Shown piece after piece: positions 22,221 through 29,298 of a stretch of 32,275 nt of DNA (the first letter of the stretch is position 1; the number at the start of each line of letters is the position of its first letter). The stretch spans positions 1-32,275 of the IMG/VR virus record IMGVR_UViG_3300035034_000065. One strand, given 5' to 3'. The stretch is from a virus. The notes beneath the pieces were generated by a model. It had not been told where the DNA came from, searched no databases, and saw nothing but the letters and a program-made list of their open reading frames with translations. A program made the translations under genes and the position numbers.

Positions 22221-24575
22221 TTACCCTCTAAGTAATCTTATTAAATCTTCTACATTATTATGACTAACTATACCACCTTGGTTATAATTTAGTCGCTTTA
22301 ATTTTTCATCTTCTAGCGCCCCCGATAACGTTAGAGCATCTAAGTCAAACAGTTCCCCTAGCTCTACTAGTGCCGCTTCCTCAGGGGTGTACATGCCGGG
22401 GTTTGCAATGCCAGTAGACGTTGGTCCACCTAGTAACCCTAGCAACCTCGAGAGGTCAACATCTGGCAGGTCAACATCTGGCAGGTCAACATCTGGCAGG
22501 TCAACATCTGGTAAGTCTGGTAAGTTTACGTCAGGTAAGTTTACGTCAGGTAAGTTTACGTCAGGTAAGTTTACGTCAGGTATAGCCTCACGGATGTCTC
22601 TTCCTATCTCGCGTACTGTATCCGCTGTAGCGTCAATAGCCGGCTGTATAACTTCGCGGTTTACGGTACTTGCACCTTCTTCTGCTGCGTCTAACACAGG
22701 GCGGATAACTTCACGGTTTACATCACTAGCTAGCTCTTCAGTAGTATCTAACACAGGGCGGATAACTTCACGGTTTACTGTGCTAGCCCCTTCCTCTACT
22801 GTGTCTAGAATGGGTTGGGTAACATTATCATCAAACTCTCGCCCAGCTTCACGTAACCCATCTTCGATAAACCCTAAGTCAGGGTCTGGTAGGTCAGGCA
22901 CCATGCCTTCTAAAAACTCTTTAACCGGTTGCAATACAGAGTCGTCAAAATCCCTACCTAACTCACGTAACCCATCTTCTATCCACCCTAGGTCTGCACC
23001 GTCGCCTACATCTAAATCAGGCAGGTTAGGTATTAATTCCCCAAGAAACTCTTTTATATCTTCTGCATCGCCGCCTTGGTCTACGTACTCTTTAACCCCG
23101 TTAAACAAAGCATCTGAGGCAACGCCGTTTTCACCGTATTCGGCAACGGCTTCCACTACCCCTAACCCAAAAGCTTGCCCGTTCTGAGTGCCAGAAAATA
23201 GTTGGTCTGCTACGGTAGCACCATACCTTTCAGCTAAAGAATCCCCAAGATTGCGTCCCGCGGCTTGGTCTAATAAGGTAGCAGTGAACGCTCCATCTGC
23301 AGTTAGAGCATTGGCAACGTCGCTGTTGAATATCTCCGTGAGCCCCTGATTTAAAGTGTCGTCGATGTCGATGAACTCCGCAATATCATCGCCGAACAGA
23401 CTTATTGCCGCCTGTATGGGGTTACCACCTTGGTCTACAATGTTTGCGAACTGGGCGACATTATCCACGTTACTTGCTATGTTTACTGCGCTCTGCAAGG
23501 AGCTTATCTGATTCGTTAATTCGGCCACCTGTGCAGTGTTCCCCGCAGTCTGTGCGGCATCTAACGCAGTCTGTGCGCTGCTTAACTCACTAGCCAACCC
23601 ACTAGCGTATCCCGACAAACCACTCAGCGTTGCTGCACGGAGTATATCCCCCACACCGCCACCTTGAAGTCCCGTGACTGTGCCACTTACAACGGCATTG
23701 GATACGCCCGTTGCACCCGCTGTCCCAAACCCTGTTATAGTGCCCGCCAGTGGAGTAAGCGCTGCGGCGAGAGGTAGCATAACCGCCGCCATCCCGATGA
23801 TTTGACCGGGTTTAGGTTTTAGGCTTACTTTAGAATATTTTAACGTCTCAGGGTCTAACGCCCACACTTCCGTGTCGCTTATAGGAATCCTCTGCGGTAT
23901 GTTATACCGCTGTATTACGTCGCTCCCTAGTTCATAACTTTCGTTTGCCCAGAAATCGTCATACCCTTGCTCTTGGTTTGCCGCCGCCGCTTGTATGTCT
24001 TGCAGTTCTTGTCTAGCCGCGATGTCGTCGCCATGGTATCTTCTTATTTCATCGTTAAGTTCAGGAGCTACGTCTGCACTTATGTTACTAGCGTTAGCAA
24101 ATAAGTTGCCCAAGTCGGATGTATCTATCTGTGGGGCGTTGGTAGTACTAATCCTATCCTTCAGAAGGTCTATCTCTGAAATTTCCTGTACAGGCGGTTG
24201 CGTCGGTGGTGTAGTTACAATAGGCTGGGTACGGGAACCATCATCTGGACGTTTCTCGGTGGGTGCAGTAGGCATGGGGTCTACTATGTTACCTGATGCG
24301 GGAGGTGTTGGGCTCTGTACCGGCGGCGACGTCACAATAGGTTGCGTACGGGACCCATCATCCGGACGTTTCTCGACAGGTGCAGGTATAAGCGCAGGTG
24401 TTTGTTGGGCAGCCGCAATACCCTCTGGCATCGGCGCAATGGCATTTAAAGGGTTAAGTGTTTGTTGGGCAGCCGCAATACCCTCTGGCATCGGCGCTAT
24501 GGCACTTGAAGGATTAGGTGGCATATAACTGCCCTCTATACCGAATAAATCCTGTAGTTCTAAATCAGTAAACAT
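22221..24575 (-). CDS. Large repeat-containing probable virion protein with LPDV arrays
   Basis: 784 residues; a GGGGGTG ribosome binding site lies within the upstream gene's end. N-terminal duplications include IAPMPEGIAAAQQT twice and EKRPDDGSRTQPIV twice. A hydrophobic Gly/Ala segment (IIGMAAVMLPLAAALTPLAG, about 255-290) could insert into a membrane. Helical and acidic parts follow (GFIEDGLREAGREFDD repeated), then about four VNREVIxPVLDxxEE units (590-640) and two arrays of LPDVN and LPDVD pentapeptides (about 664-707). No family is recognised. The hydrophobic segment and its place among ejection-type genes suggest an internal or tail-channel protein; a spacer or tape-like role is possible but unproven. 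Confidence 0.65.
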   Translation of the reverse strand: MFTDLELQDLFGIEGSYMPPNPSSAIAPMPEGIAAAQQTLNPLNAIAPMPEGIAAAQQTPALIPAPVEKRPDDGSRTQPIVTSPPVQSPTPPASGNIVDPMPTAPTEKRPDDGSRTQPIVTTPPTQPPVQEISEIDLLKDRISTTNAPQIDTSDLGNLFANASNISADVAPELNDEIRRYHGDDIAARQELQDIQAAAANQEQGYDDFWANESYELGSDVIQRYNIPQRIPISDTEVWALDPETLKYSKVSLKPKPGQIIGMAAVMLPLAAALTPLAGTITGFGTAGATGVSNAVVSGTVTGLQGGGVGDILRAATLSGLSGYASGLASELSSAQTALDAAQTAGNTAQVAELTNQISSLQSAVNIASNVDNVAQFANIVDQGGNPIQAAISLFGDDIAEFIDIDDTLNQGLTEIFNSDVANALTADGAFTATLLDQAAGRNLGDSLAERYGATVADQLFSGTQNGQAFGLGVVEAVAEYGENGVASDALFNGVKEYVDQGGDAEDIKEFLGELIPNLPDLDVGDGADLGWIEDGLRELGRDFDDSVLQPVKEFLEGMVPDLPDPDLGFIEDGLREAGREFDDNVTQPILDTVEEGASTVNREVIRPVLDTTEELASDVNREVIRPVLDAAEEGASTVNREVIQPAIDATADTVREIGRDIREAIPDVNLPDVNLPDVNLPDVNLPDLPDVDLPDVDLPDVDLPDVDLSRLLGLLGGPTSTGIANPGMYTPEEAALVELGELFDLDALTLSGALEDEKLKRLNYNQGGIVSHNNVEDLIRLLRG
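22453..22578 (-). repeat. Two 15-bp tandem arrays encoding LPDVD and LPDVN
   Basis: Array 1 (22453-22512) is four units of AGGTCAACATCTGGC, with one end variant. Array 2 (22519-22578) is four identical units of GGTAAGTTTACGTCA. On the minus strand they encode LPDVD and LPDVN pentapeptides using almost entirely different synonymous codons. Units are contiguous without spacers, so this is not a CRISPR array. Confidence 0.95.
24398..24517 (-). repeat. 60-bp direct duplication near the start of the 784-residue gene
   Basis: Bases 24401-24437 recur identically at 24461-24497, a 60-base period spanning 24398-24517. The repeat encodes IAPMPEGIAAAQQT and its flank twice. A second, more diverged pair (near 24225 and 24340) encodes EKRPDDGSRTQPIV twice. 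Confidence 0.85.
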
Positions 24576-25232
24576 CTACACCCCCAACTGAGCATTGCTA
24601 ACGTGCACTACGTCAAGCGTAGCGGATGGTATCGCGGGGTAGGGTGCAGAAGCCGCACTGCTCTCTAGGCGTAGCCCCGTGTCGGTCACCGCCCAAACTA
24701 GGTTAACTACATCCGACGCTTGGAGCTCTATATTAGTAATAAAAAGCAGTTGTTCATACCCGTTTTTAACTATCGTTTTCGTTTGCGCGGAAAACGGCAC
24801 ATCGATGCCATTCTTGCGGAGCCATACCGTAATACGTTTGGTTGCTACAGTAGTACTAAACAACTGCGCGGATACATTTATAGTATATACCCCGGCATAG
24901 TCAACCAAAATATTAATACCATTAACCCCAGCAACTGCTATACCAGACTGAGTATTGTTGGGCGATAGGGTATTAAATTGCATTATCTGGGCGGTATTAG
25001 TAGCTCCTGCGGTCTGCGTTGCAGTGCCGTATGCAGAGGCATGTGGCTTGAAAAGTGAAGCACCTCCGTCTCGCACCGCTAACAACGAATTTAGTGCGTT
25101 GTTTAAACCGTTAAAATATAACCTCAAGATATTGAGGAAGCGGTCTTGGCTAGTCATACTATATTCAAAATCGGGTTTAGGTAGCGCAGGTGGCACCACT
25201 TGCGCTACTGGTTTTCCAGTTCGTATAGCCAT
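24576..25232 (-). CDS. Jelly-roll-like (C1q/TNF-type) structural protein
   Basis: 218 residues; GGGAGAAG precedes the ATG, which shares a base with the upstream stop. The first 60 residues are helical (SQDRFLNILRLYFNGLNNAL). The rest alternates beta strands: GVYTINVSAQLFSTTVATKR, ITVWLRKNGIDVPFSAQTKT, LLFITNIELQASDVVNLVWA. The pattern 'G-x-Y-x-I-x-x-S...W-L-x-K-N-G' is that of C1q-like jelly-roll domains found in phage decoration, whisker and fibre proteins, with the helical part as a trimerising stalk. The fold call is by pattern. It lies between the hub protein and the large repeat protein, so a tail attachment or decoration role is likely. Confidence 0.6.
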   Translation of the reverse strand: MAIRTGKPVAQVVPPALPKPDFEYSMTSQDRFLNILRLYFNGLNNALNSLLAVRDGGASLFKPHASAYGTATQTAGATNTAQIMQFNTLSPNNTQSGIAVAGVNGINILVDYAGVYTINVSAQLFSTTVATKRITVWLRKNGIDVPFSAQTKTIVKNGYEQLLFITNIELQASDVVNLVWAVTDTGLRLESSAASAPYPAIPSATLDVVHVSNAQLGV

Positions 25233-27100
25233 TATCTTCTCCCGTCTGGGCGCATATCTATTCTAGGGATTCCGAGTTTCCACTGCGTACCCAACGTGTC
25301 TGATTCTACTCTAAATGCCATCTGTCGCCCGCGTACTCGAATATCTAGCTGCGGAGTAAACTGGTCAACCGGTACAACTGCACTTCTTACCACAGGTCCT
25401 TGACTGTTGCCTCCTACCGAACGCGGGTCAATCTGCGGACCGCCAGCACTGTACCTCGGGATAAAAGTCATCATAGCCTCAGGATTCTGTGAAGTAGACC
25501 CAATAAACCCTATATCTGGCAAACACCGCCAAATAAACATAGTTCTATCTCCATCCTCTAAATCGAAATCCCCAGACTGCACGTATGCATTTATCGCTTT
25601 CGGCTCGTCCGTCTCGTTGTCGTCGACCCCATCTTCATGCTGTACAACATTTTTACTGTAAGTAGCAGCTACCGGAAAAGCTAGTACGGAAGACCCGACC
25701 CACGCTGAACGCTTTAAACTACCATAGGACCAAATACCCGCACCGTAATCGTATATAACATATCGGTTAACCTCGGTAGAGTTAGCACTGCAGTAAAAGA
25801 ACCATACTTCGTTAAATTGTTCAACCGCACCGGCAAATACTTGGCGGTATTGTTCTTCATTTATATCCTCAAACACGTACCTAAGTACGTCAGAATCTAA
25901 GTTGCGTATGTTCCCGTCATACTGGTAAAAGTTTTCTCTGCCCATCCAATAACAAACCCCATTGGATACAACTTTAGCATTGGGGCTAACTAGGGTTATG
26001 TTAGACGCTAATATCTGTGCGCCCCACACTGCCGGAGCTCCTAAATACTGCAACGAATATAAGGCAACGTCGGTAAACACTAGAACCTCTTGTCTACTCT
26101 GCACGGCTGTAATTATCTCTGAGCCTCTTGATAGCCGTAAGCTACCCGCTTGGTTAGTTATAGAAGGTGTCCAGTTAGTGATGTCTTCTTGGTCAGACCA
26201 ACGAAGTAGCATGGCGTCAAGTGAGCTCTCGCCTATATTGTTAGTCCCAAAACAAAACGCAAAACGCAAGGTATCTGACACAAATACTGAGTTCTGTATT
26301 ACAGGCACATCTGAGGCTCCGGGAAGAGAACTAACCAGCACCGCACGTGCAGATACGCCGGAAGTAACATCCCAGTAATATAGAGGGCCGCCGCGTGGTC
26401 CTAAGAACAAATCTTCCCCGAACACGTCTTGCGACCATAACTGCAGCTGGATATTAGCAGGTTCACCTATACCCCATGCACCGGTGCCCCACGTACCTGC
26501 GCCCCAACCTTCGGTAGGGATAACTATTTCTGGCCCCGTTGCTATCTGGTATTGCCCTACTGTGAGTGTACCGCCGTTACCGGTGTCCGCGCCGTTCGCT
26601 AAAGTTTTTACGTCGACTGTATATGTGTCGTCGTCCAACACTTCAATTATTTGGTACTCCCTATTTAGGAGTGCGCTGTTTAAGTTACCACCTAAGCTGT
26701 CGGCATCAAAGAAAGTTACAAAGTTTTCCGCTCCTGCCCCATGGTCTATATTAGTTACCGTAACTATAGAACTGCCGTTGGTAGCGGAGAACGTTACCGC
26801 TCCCGCGGCAGTGGTGCTACGTATGGGCGTTATGTCAAAATACGCCCCACCAAACCCAATATAGAATTTAAGATTAGTCCCAAGTCCTAAATACGCAGAG
26901 CCGCCGTTAGAGCTCCACACTCTTAAAGACCTACATATTCCCAGATATGTGTCACGAGATATACGTCTCCAGCCGCCTATCTTTTCAGGTAGCCCTTGAC
27001 GGAAACGAACTTTGTCACAGTCATACCACCCTGACTCGTTGGCATAACGTGTTACTTCGCGGTTAATTCCCGGTTTAAAGTTCAGTTTCTTAAGGGGCAT
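25232..27100 (-). CDS. P22 gp10-like tail hub / packaged-DNA stabilisation protein
   Basis: 622 residues; GGAG lies 7 bases before the ATG. The N-terminus (LNFKPGINREVTRYANESGW, then RFRQGLPEKIGGWRRI) is the characteristic opening of the podovirus stabilisation proteins related to P22 gp10. The rest is beta-rich with many Trp/Gly turns (EGWGAGTWGTGAWGIG at about 198-213) and repeated W- or Y-centred strands, consistent with a beta-propeller. Such proteins close the tail channel below the portal and hold the packaged DNA. T7 gp12 fills the same position. I rest the call on the N-terminal pattern and overall design. Confidence 0.7.
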   Translation of the reverse strand: MPLKKLNFKPGINREVTRYANESGWYDCDKVRFRQGLPEKIGGWRRISRDTYLGICRSLRVWSSNGGSAYLGLGTNLKFYIGFGGAYFDITPIRSTTAAGAVTFSATNGSSIVTVTNIDHGAGAENFVTFFDADSLGGNLNSALLNREYQIIEVLDDDTYTVDVKTLANGADTGNGGTLTVGQYQIATGPEIVIPTEGWGAGTWGTGAWGIGEPANIQLQLWSQDVFGEDLFLGPRGGPLYYWDVTSGVSARAVLVSSLPGASDVPVIQNSVFVSDTLRFAFCFGTNNIGESSLDAMLLRWSDQEDITNWTPSITNQAGSLRLSRGSEIITAVQSRQEVLVFTDVALYSLQYLGAPAVWGAQILASNITLVSPNAKVVSNGVCYWMGRENFYQYDGNIRNLDSDVLRYVFEDINEEQYRQVFAGAVEQFNEVWFFYCSANSTEVNRYVIYDYGAGIWSYGSLKRSAWVGSSVLAFPVAATYSKNVVQHEDGVDDNETDEPKAINAYVQSGDFDLEDGDRTMFIWRCLPDIGFIGSTSQNPEAMMTFIPRYSAGGPQIDPRSVGGNSQGPVVRSAVVPVDQFTPQLDIRVRGRQMAFRVESDTLGTQWKLGIPRIDMRPDGRR

Positions 27101-27113
27101 ACCCTACTCCACG

Positions 27114-27515
27114 TTATTGGCTTTTATAAGCCCTGTATCCCAGACCTGCTACAATAGTAACCCCGAGTAGTTCTTGGTAGTTAGGCACTAAATCCTTAAC
27201 TGCGTTGTTCGCTTCAACGGCGGCCATCATGTATTCAGGGTTACCAAGAAGCGTCCCAAGGAACGCGGCAAAAAACGTAGTTACTAGAGGCAAGGTCATA
27301 ATAACAGTAATGTACTCGTCCTTCCACGTAGCACCTTCGTTGCGTTTGGCAATCATGTCTATTTCTTGCTCATTAAACACGACTTGCTTTTCGCCTGACT
27401 CTTTCGCTTGCGCTATTTTCCCGTCTATAGCCCTAGCTTGCATCTTGCGGGTTTCTCGCTTATTAAAGAAACCTCCAACGACTTCTGCTATGCCGACAAT
27501 AGGGTTCCAGTTCAT
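27114..27515 (-). CDS. Putative holin
   Basis: 133 residues beginning at an ATGA overlap with the DUF5675-like gene and with no separate ribosome binding site, so translation is probably coupled. The N-terminus is amphipathic (NWNPIVGIAEVVGGFFNKRE), followed by a charged helix. Then comes a membrane segment (YITVIMTLPLVTTFFAAFLG, about 68-90) and a second hydrophobic stretch (LLGVTIVAGLGYRAY) near the end. Gene size, the WKDEYITVIMTLPL motif and adjacency to a peptidoglycan-type gene fit phage holins of the GTA/3TM type. It may have two or three membrane segments; the function is inferred. Confidence 0.6.
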   Translation of the reverse strand: MNWNPIVGIAEVVGGFFNKRETRKMQARAIDGKIAQAKESGEKQVVFNEQEIDMIAKRNEGATWKDEYITVIMTLPLVTTFFAAFLGTLLGNPEYMMAAVEANNAVKDLVPNYQELLGVTIVAGLGYRAYKSQ

Positions 27516-27916
27516 AATTTACGACTACTATCTGTTACGATTACCTTGCCTTTCTCGGCGGCAATCTTCATAAGGTGTTTAAACGTTGCGTCACTGTTGC
27601 CAACGTCGGGTATACCATCCTTGTCAATGTCTTTAATCATATCCCCGACCAACACACACCCTTGTATCTGATGCGTGAAGTTCCCTGCGTGTATGTATAT
27701 CCACGTTCGCCCTTCGACATCTTTTATGTGGATAACCCAGCCCAGCGTAGGAGATAGGCGTTTTTCATACTCATACGAACCTGATGGTATACAAGACACG
27801 TTTGATGCGTTTCTAAGCCAAGGCAACTCTAAGGTGAAGCAACGAAAGTCGCCGCACTGTAAAATACCGATGGTGCAATCCCGCGCAATCGCGCTGTTGA
27901 TTATTATCGTACTCAT
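27512..27916 (-). CDS. DUF5675-like protein, possible cell-wall enzyme, with a Ca-binding-like loop
   Basis: 134 residues; GAGGGGGA lies about 10 bases before the ATG, which overlaps the upstream stop (ATGA). Features match DUF5675: CFTLELPWLRNASNVSCIPS (about 26-45), GRTWIYIHAGNF (His76) and QGCVLVGD (Cys87). The His...GC spacing recalls the HGT...SHGC site of L,D-transpeptidases, suggesting peptidoglycan activity, but the family's reaction is not established. An unusual insert, DIDKDGIPD (Asp96, 98, 100, 104), has the DxDxDGxxD spacing of a calcium-binding loop. Placed between holin- and spanin-like genes, it is the best endolysin candidate in the window. Confidence 0.7.
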   Translation of the reverse strand: MSTIIINSAIARDCTIGILQCGDFRCFTLELPWLRNASNVSCIPSGSYEYEKRLSPTLGWVIHIKDVEGRTWIYIHAGNFTHQIQGCVLVGDMIKDIDKDGIPDVGNSDATFKHLMKIAAEKGKVIVTDSSRKL

Positions 27917-28236
27917 AACGGTTTATCCCCCTCAAGCACCCGCAAGCGGTCTTTTATTCGAGCAATATCATTCCTCAAAACTTCAACGTCTTTCTGTTGC
28001 AGTTGCATATTACCCATCACCTCGGCTATTAAAAGTTGATTATTAGTGACTTGAACAAGTGCAGTTTTATTAGCCTCTATGTCTCGCTTCATATACTGGC
28101 CATCTATGGTCAAAGTATTAATGGCAACCGACACCCCTAGATAAGCCGCCGCCCCCGCTAATGCCGACGGAAGTATGTAATTGTGCAGTATTGACATATA
28201 ATCTACGTGTCTCCTATCTGAATTAATTTCAGTCAT
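27913..28236 (-). CDS. Membrane-anchored coiled-coil protein (possible i-spanin)
   Basis: 107 residues; CGAGGT precedes the ATG, and the gene overlaps both neighbours. After a polar N-terminus there is one membrane segment (YILPSALAGAAAYLGVSVAI, about 20-40), then a coiled-coil-like region to the end (VEVLRNDIARIKDRLRVLEG). One N-terminal membrane helix followed by a periplasmic coiled coil is the layout of inner-membrane spanins and of XhlA-type lysis proteins. No outer-membrane lipoprotein partner is seen beside or inside it. The lysis-cluster position supports the guess. Confidence 0.6.
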   Translation of the reverse strand: MTEINSDRRHVDYMSILHNYILPSALAGAAAYLGVSVAINTLTIDGQYMKRDIEANKTALVQVTNNQLLIAEVMGNMQLQQKDVEVLRNDIARIKDRLRVLEGDKPL

Positions 28237-28864
28237 TTAATTTAAACCTCGGTCTTATGCTTGGGATTGAGCGGTCTTTAAACGGTGCGACATCAAAAGT
28301 ATATCCTTCATTACGTACTCGCACGTACCATGGATGTTTTTCATCAAAGAAAGGAAAGTGGAACTCGTACCCGAAATCTATGAGTACGCCAAATACCCTG
28401 CGACGTTTAAAGTACCTGCGCTTACCGTCAATCTTATTAAACCATACGGCAGTTACCTCGTCATCATCACCCCTACTAAAATCAACAAGTCGAATATCGT
28501 TATAGTGAACGCTTGTACCAAACCAATTTGTGAGTCGTAAGTTCCAACACACGTTACGCCATGCACACCAACGATACCCATACCACCAACGTTTTATGAA
28601 GGATAAGTCGCTCCATATCACGCCTAGATAGTCAGGCCACCACCCTTGCACAGTCACCCCATCCACATTACGCCAAAACACCCTTGGGAAATCAGGGTCA
28701 CACCCTGTACCATTCCACCCATCCTCACGACAGCCAAACAAAGGGTCTAAGCCCCAAGGCAACCTGTCAAGACGTTTAAACGTTGCCCAAGCGGTAGGTA
28801 TCGGCAACACAATAAGCGCCAAAGGTAAGAAAATTAATAATCTTGCTAGTGATTTTAACCACAT
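28229..28864 (-). CDS. Trp-rich membrane-anchored protein of unknown function
   Basis: 211 residues, starting at a TAATG junction with the upstream gene. An N-terminal hydrophobic helix (SLARLLIFLPLALIVLPIPT) is followed by a soluble-looking region extraordinarily rich in tryptophan (16 in total) and other aromatics: VFWRNVDGVTVQGWWPDYLG, KRWWYGYRWCAWRNVCWNLR, GYEFHFPFFDEKHPWYVRVR. Phage proteins of similar style, with 'RLPWGLDP' and 'EDGW' phrases, exist in databases as domains of unknown function (I recall DUF7338, not verified). It sits between fibre and lysis genes, so a membrane-linked lysis or exclusion role is possible. Confidence 0.65.
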   Translation of the reverse strand: MWLKSLARLLIFLPLALIVLPIPTAWATFKRLDRLPWGLDPLFGCREDGWNGTGCDPDFPRVFWRNVDGVTVQGWWPDYLGVIWSDLSFIKRWWYGYRWCAWRNVCWNLRLTNWFGTSVHYNDIRLVDFSRGDDDEVTAVWFNKIDGKRRYFKRRRVFGVLIDFGYEFHFPFFDEKHPWYVRVRNEGYTFDVAPFKDRSIPSIRPRFKLND

Positions 28865-29298
28865 TACGTACCGCCCCCACCAAGGTTAGTTGCTGTAAAT
28901 GTAACGACAATACTGTCTGTATTATCAGTGTTTAGTTTCTGCCTGATAGTCACAGTGACACTTGCATTTTTAGTGCCTGCTTCTACAGGCGGCGTAAGCG
29001 ACCATGTCGTGCCTAGCGCACTAATGGCTATCCATGAATTAAGCGTACCCGATACGGCATCACCACTGTTTTGCACCGCGCGTACCTCGTATTTATCCGA
29101 GTCAAGCCCTGCCGCGTCGTCAACCCAAGTACCGTCAGTATTTGCATCGTAAGTACCGTTTTGCCTAATGGTAAAATCCGCAGAACCTAAAGGGTTCGTC
29201 GTAGATGTCGCGGCACTAGCGGGGTCAAAGTTTACCGGTTCACCCGCAACCGCGCTCGATGCGTTTACACCGAGTAACACTTGTGTCATTACCGCCAT
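28864..29298 (-). CDS. Small beta-rich virion or fibre-associated protein
   Basis: 144 residues from the ATG at 29298, which shares a base with the fibre stop (TAATG). A longer frame from 29358 would sit inside the fibre gene. After MAVMTQVLLGVNASSAVAG the sequence is Thr/Ser/Asn-rich with alternating strands (SADFTIRQNGTYDANTDGTW; VSGTLNSWIAISALGTTWSL; NASVTVTIRQKLNTDNTDSI), ending NLGGGGT. It looks like an Ig-like or other beta-sandwich module. Placed directly after the fibre gene, it may be a fibre tip, cap or assembly partner. No named family is recognised. Confidence 0.6.
   Translation of the reverse strand: MAVMTQVLLGVNASSAVAGEPVNFDPASAATSTTNPLGSADFTIRQNGTYDANTDGTWVDDAAGLDSDKYEVRAVQNSGDAVSGTLNSWIAISALGTTWSLTPPVEAGTKNASVTVTIRQKLNTDNTDSIVVTFTATNLGGGGT

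Noticed and set aside
22453-22578. Possible CRISPR-like array
   Set aside because: Units are 15 bases, contiguous, without spacers, and in frame within a gene.
22387-23187. 266-codon plus-strand frame with STSGR-like repeats
   Set aside because: The repeats are only the complement of the LPDV arrays; composition and context fit an antisense shadow.
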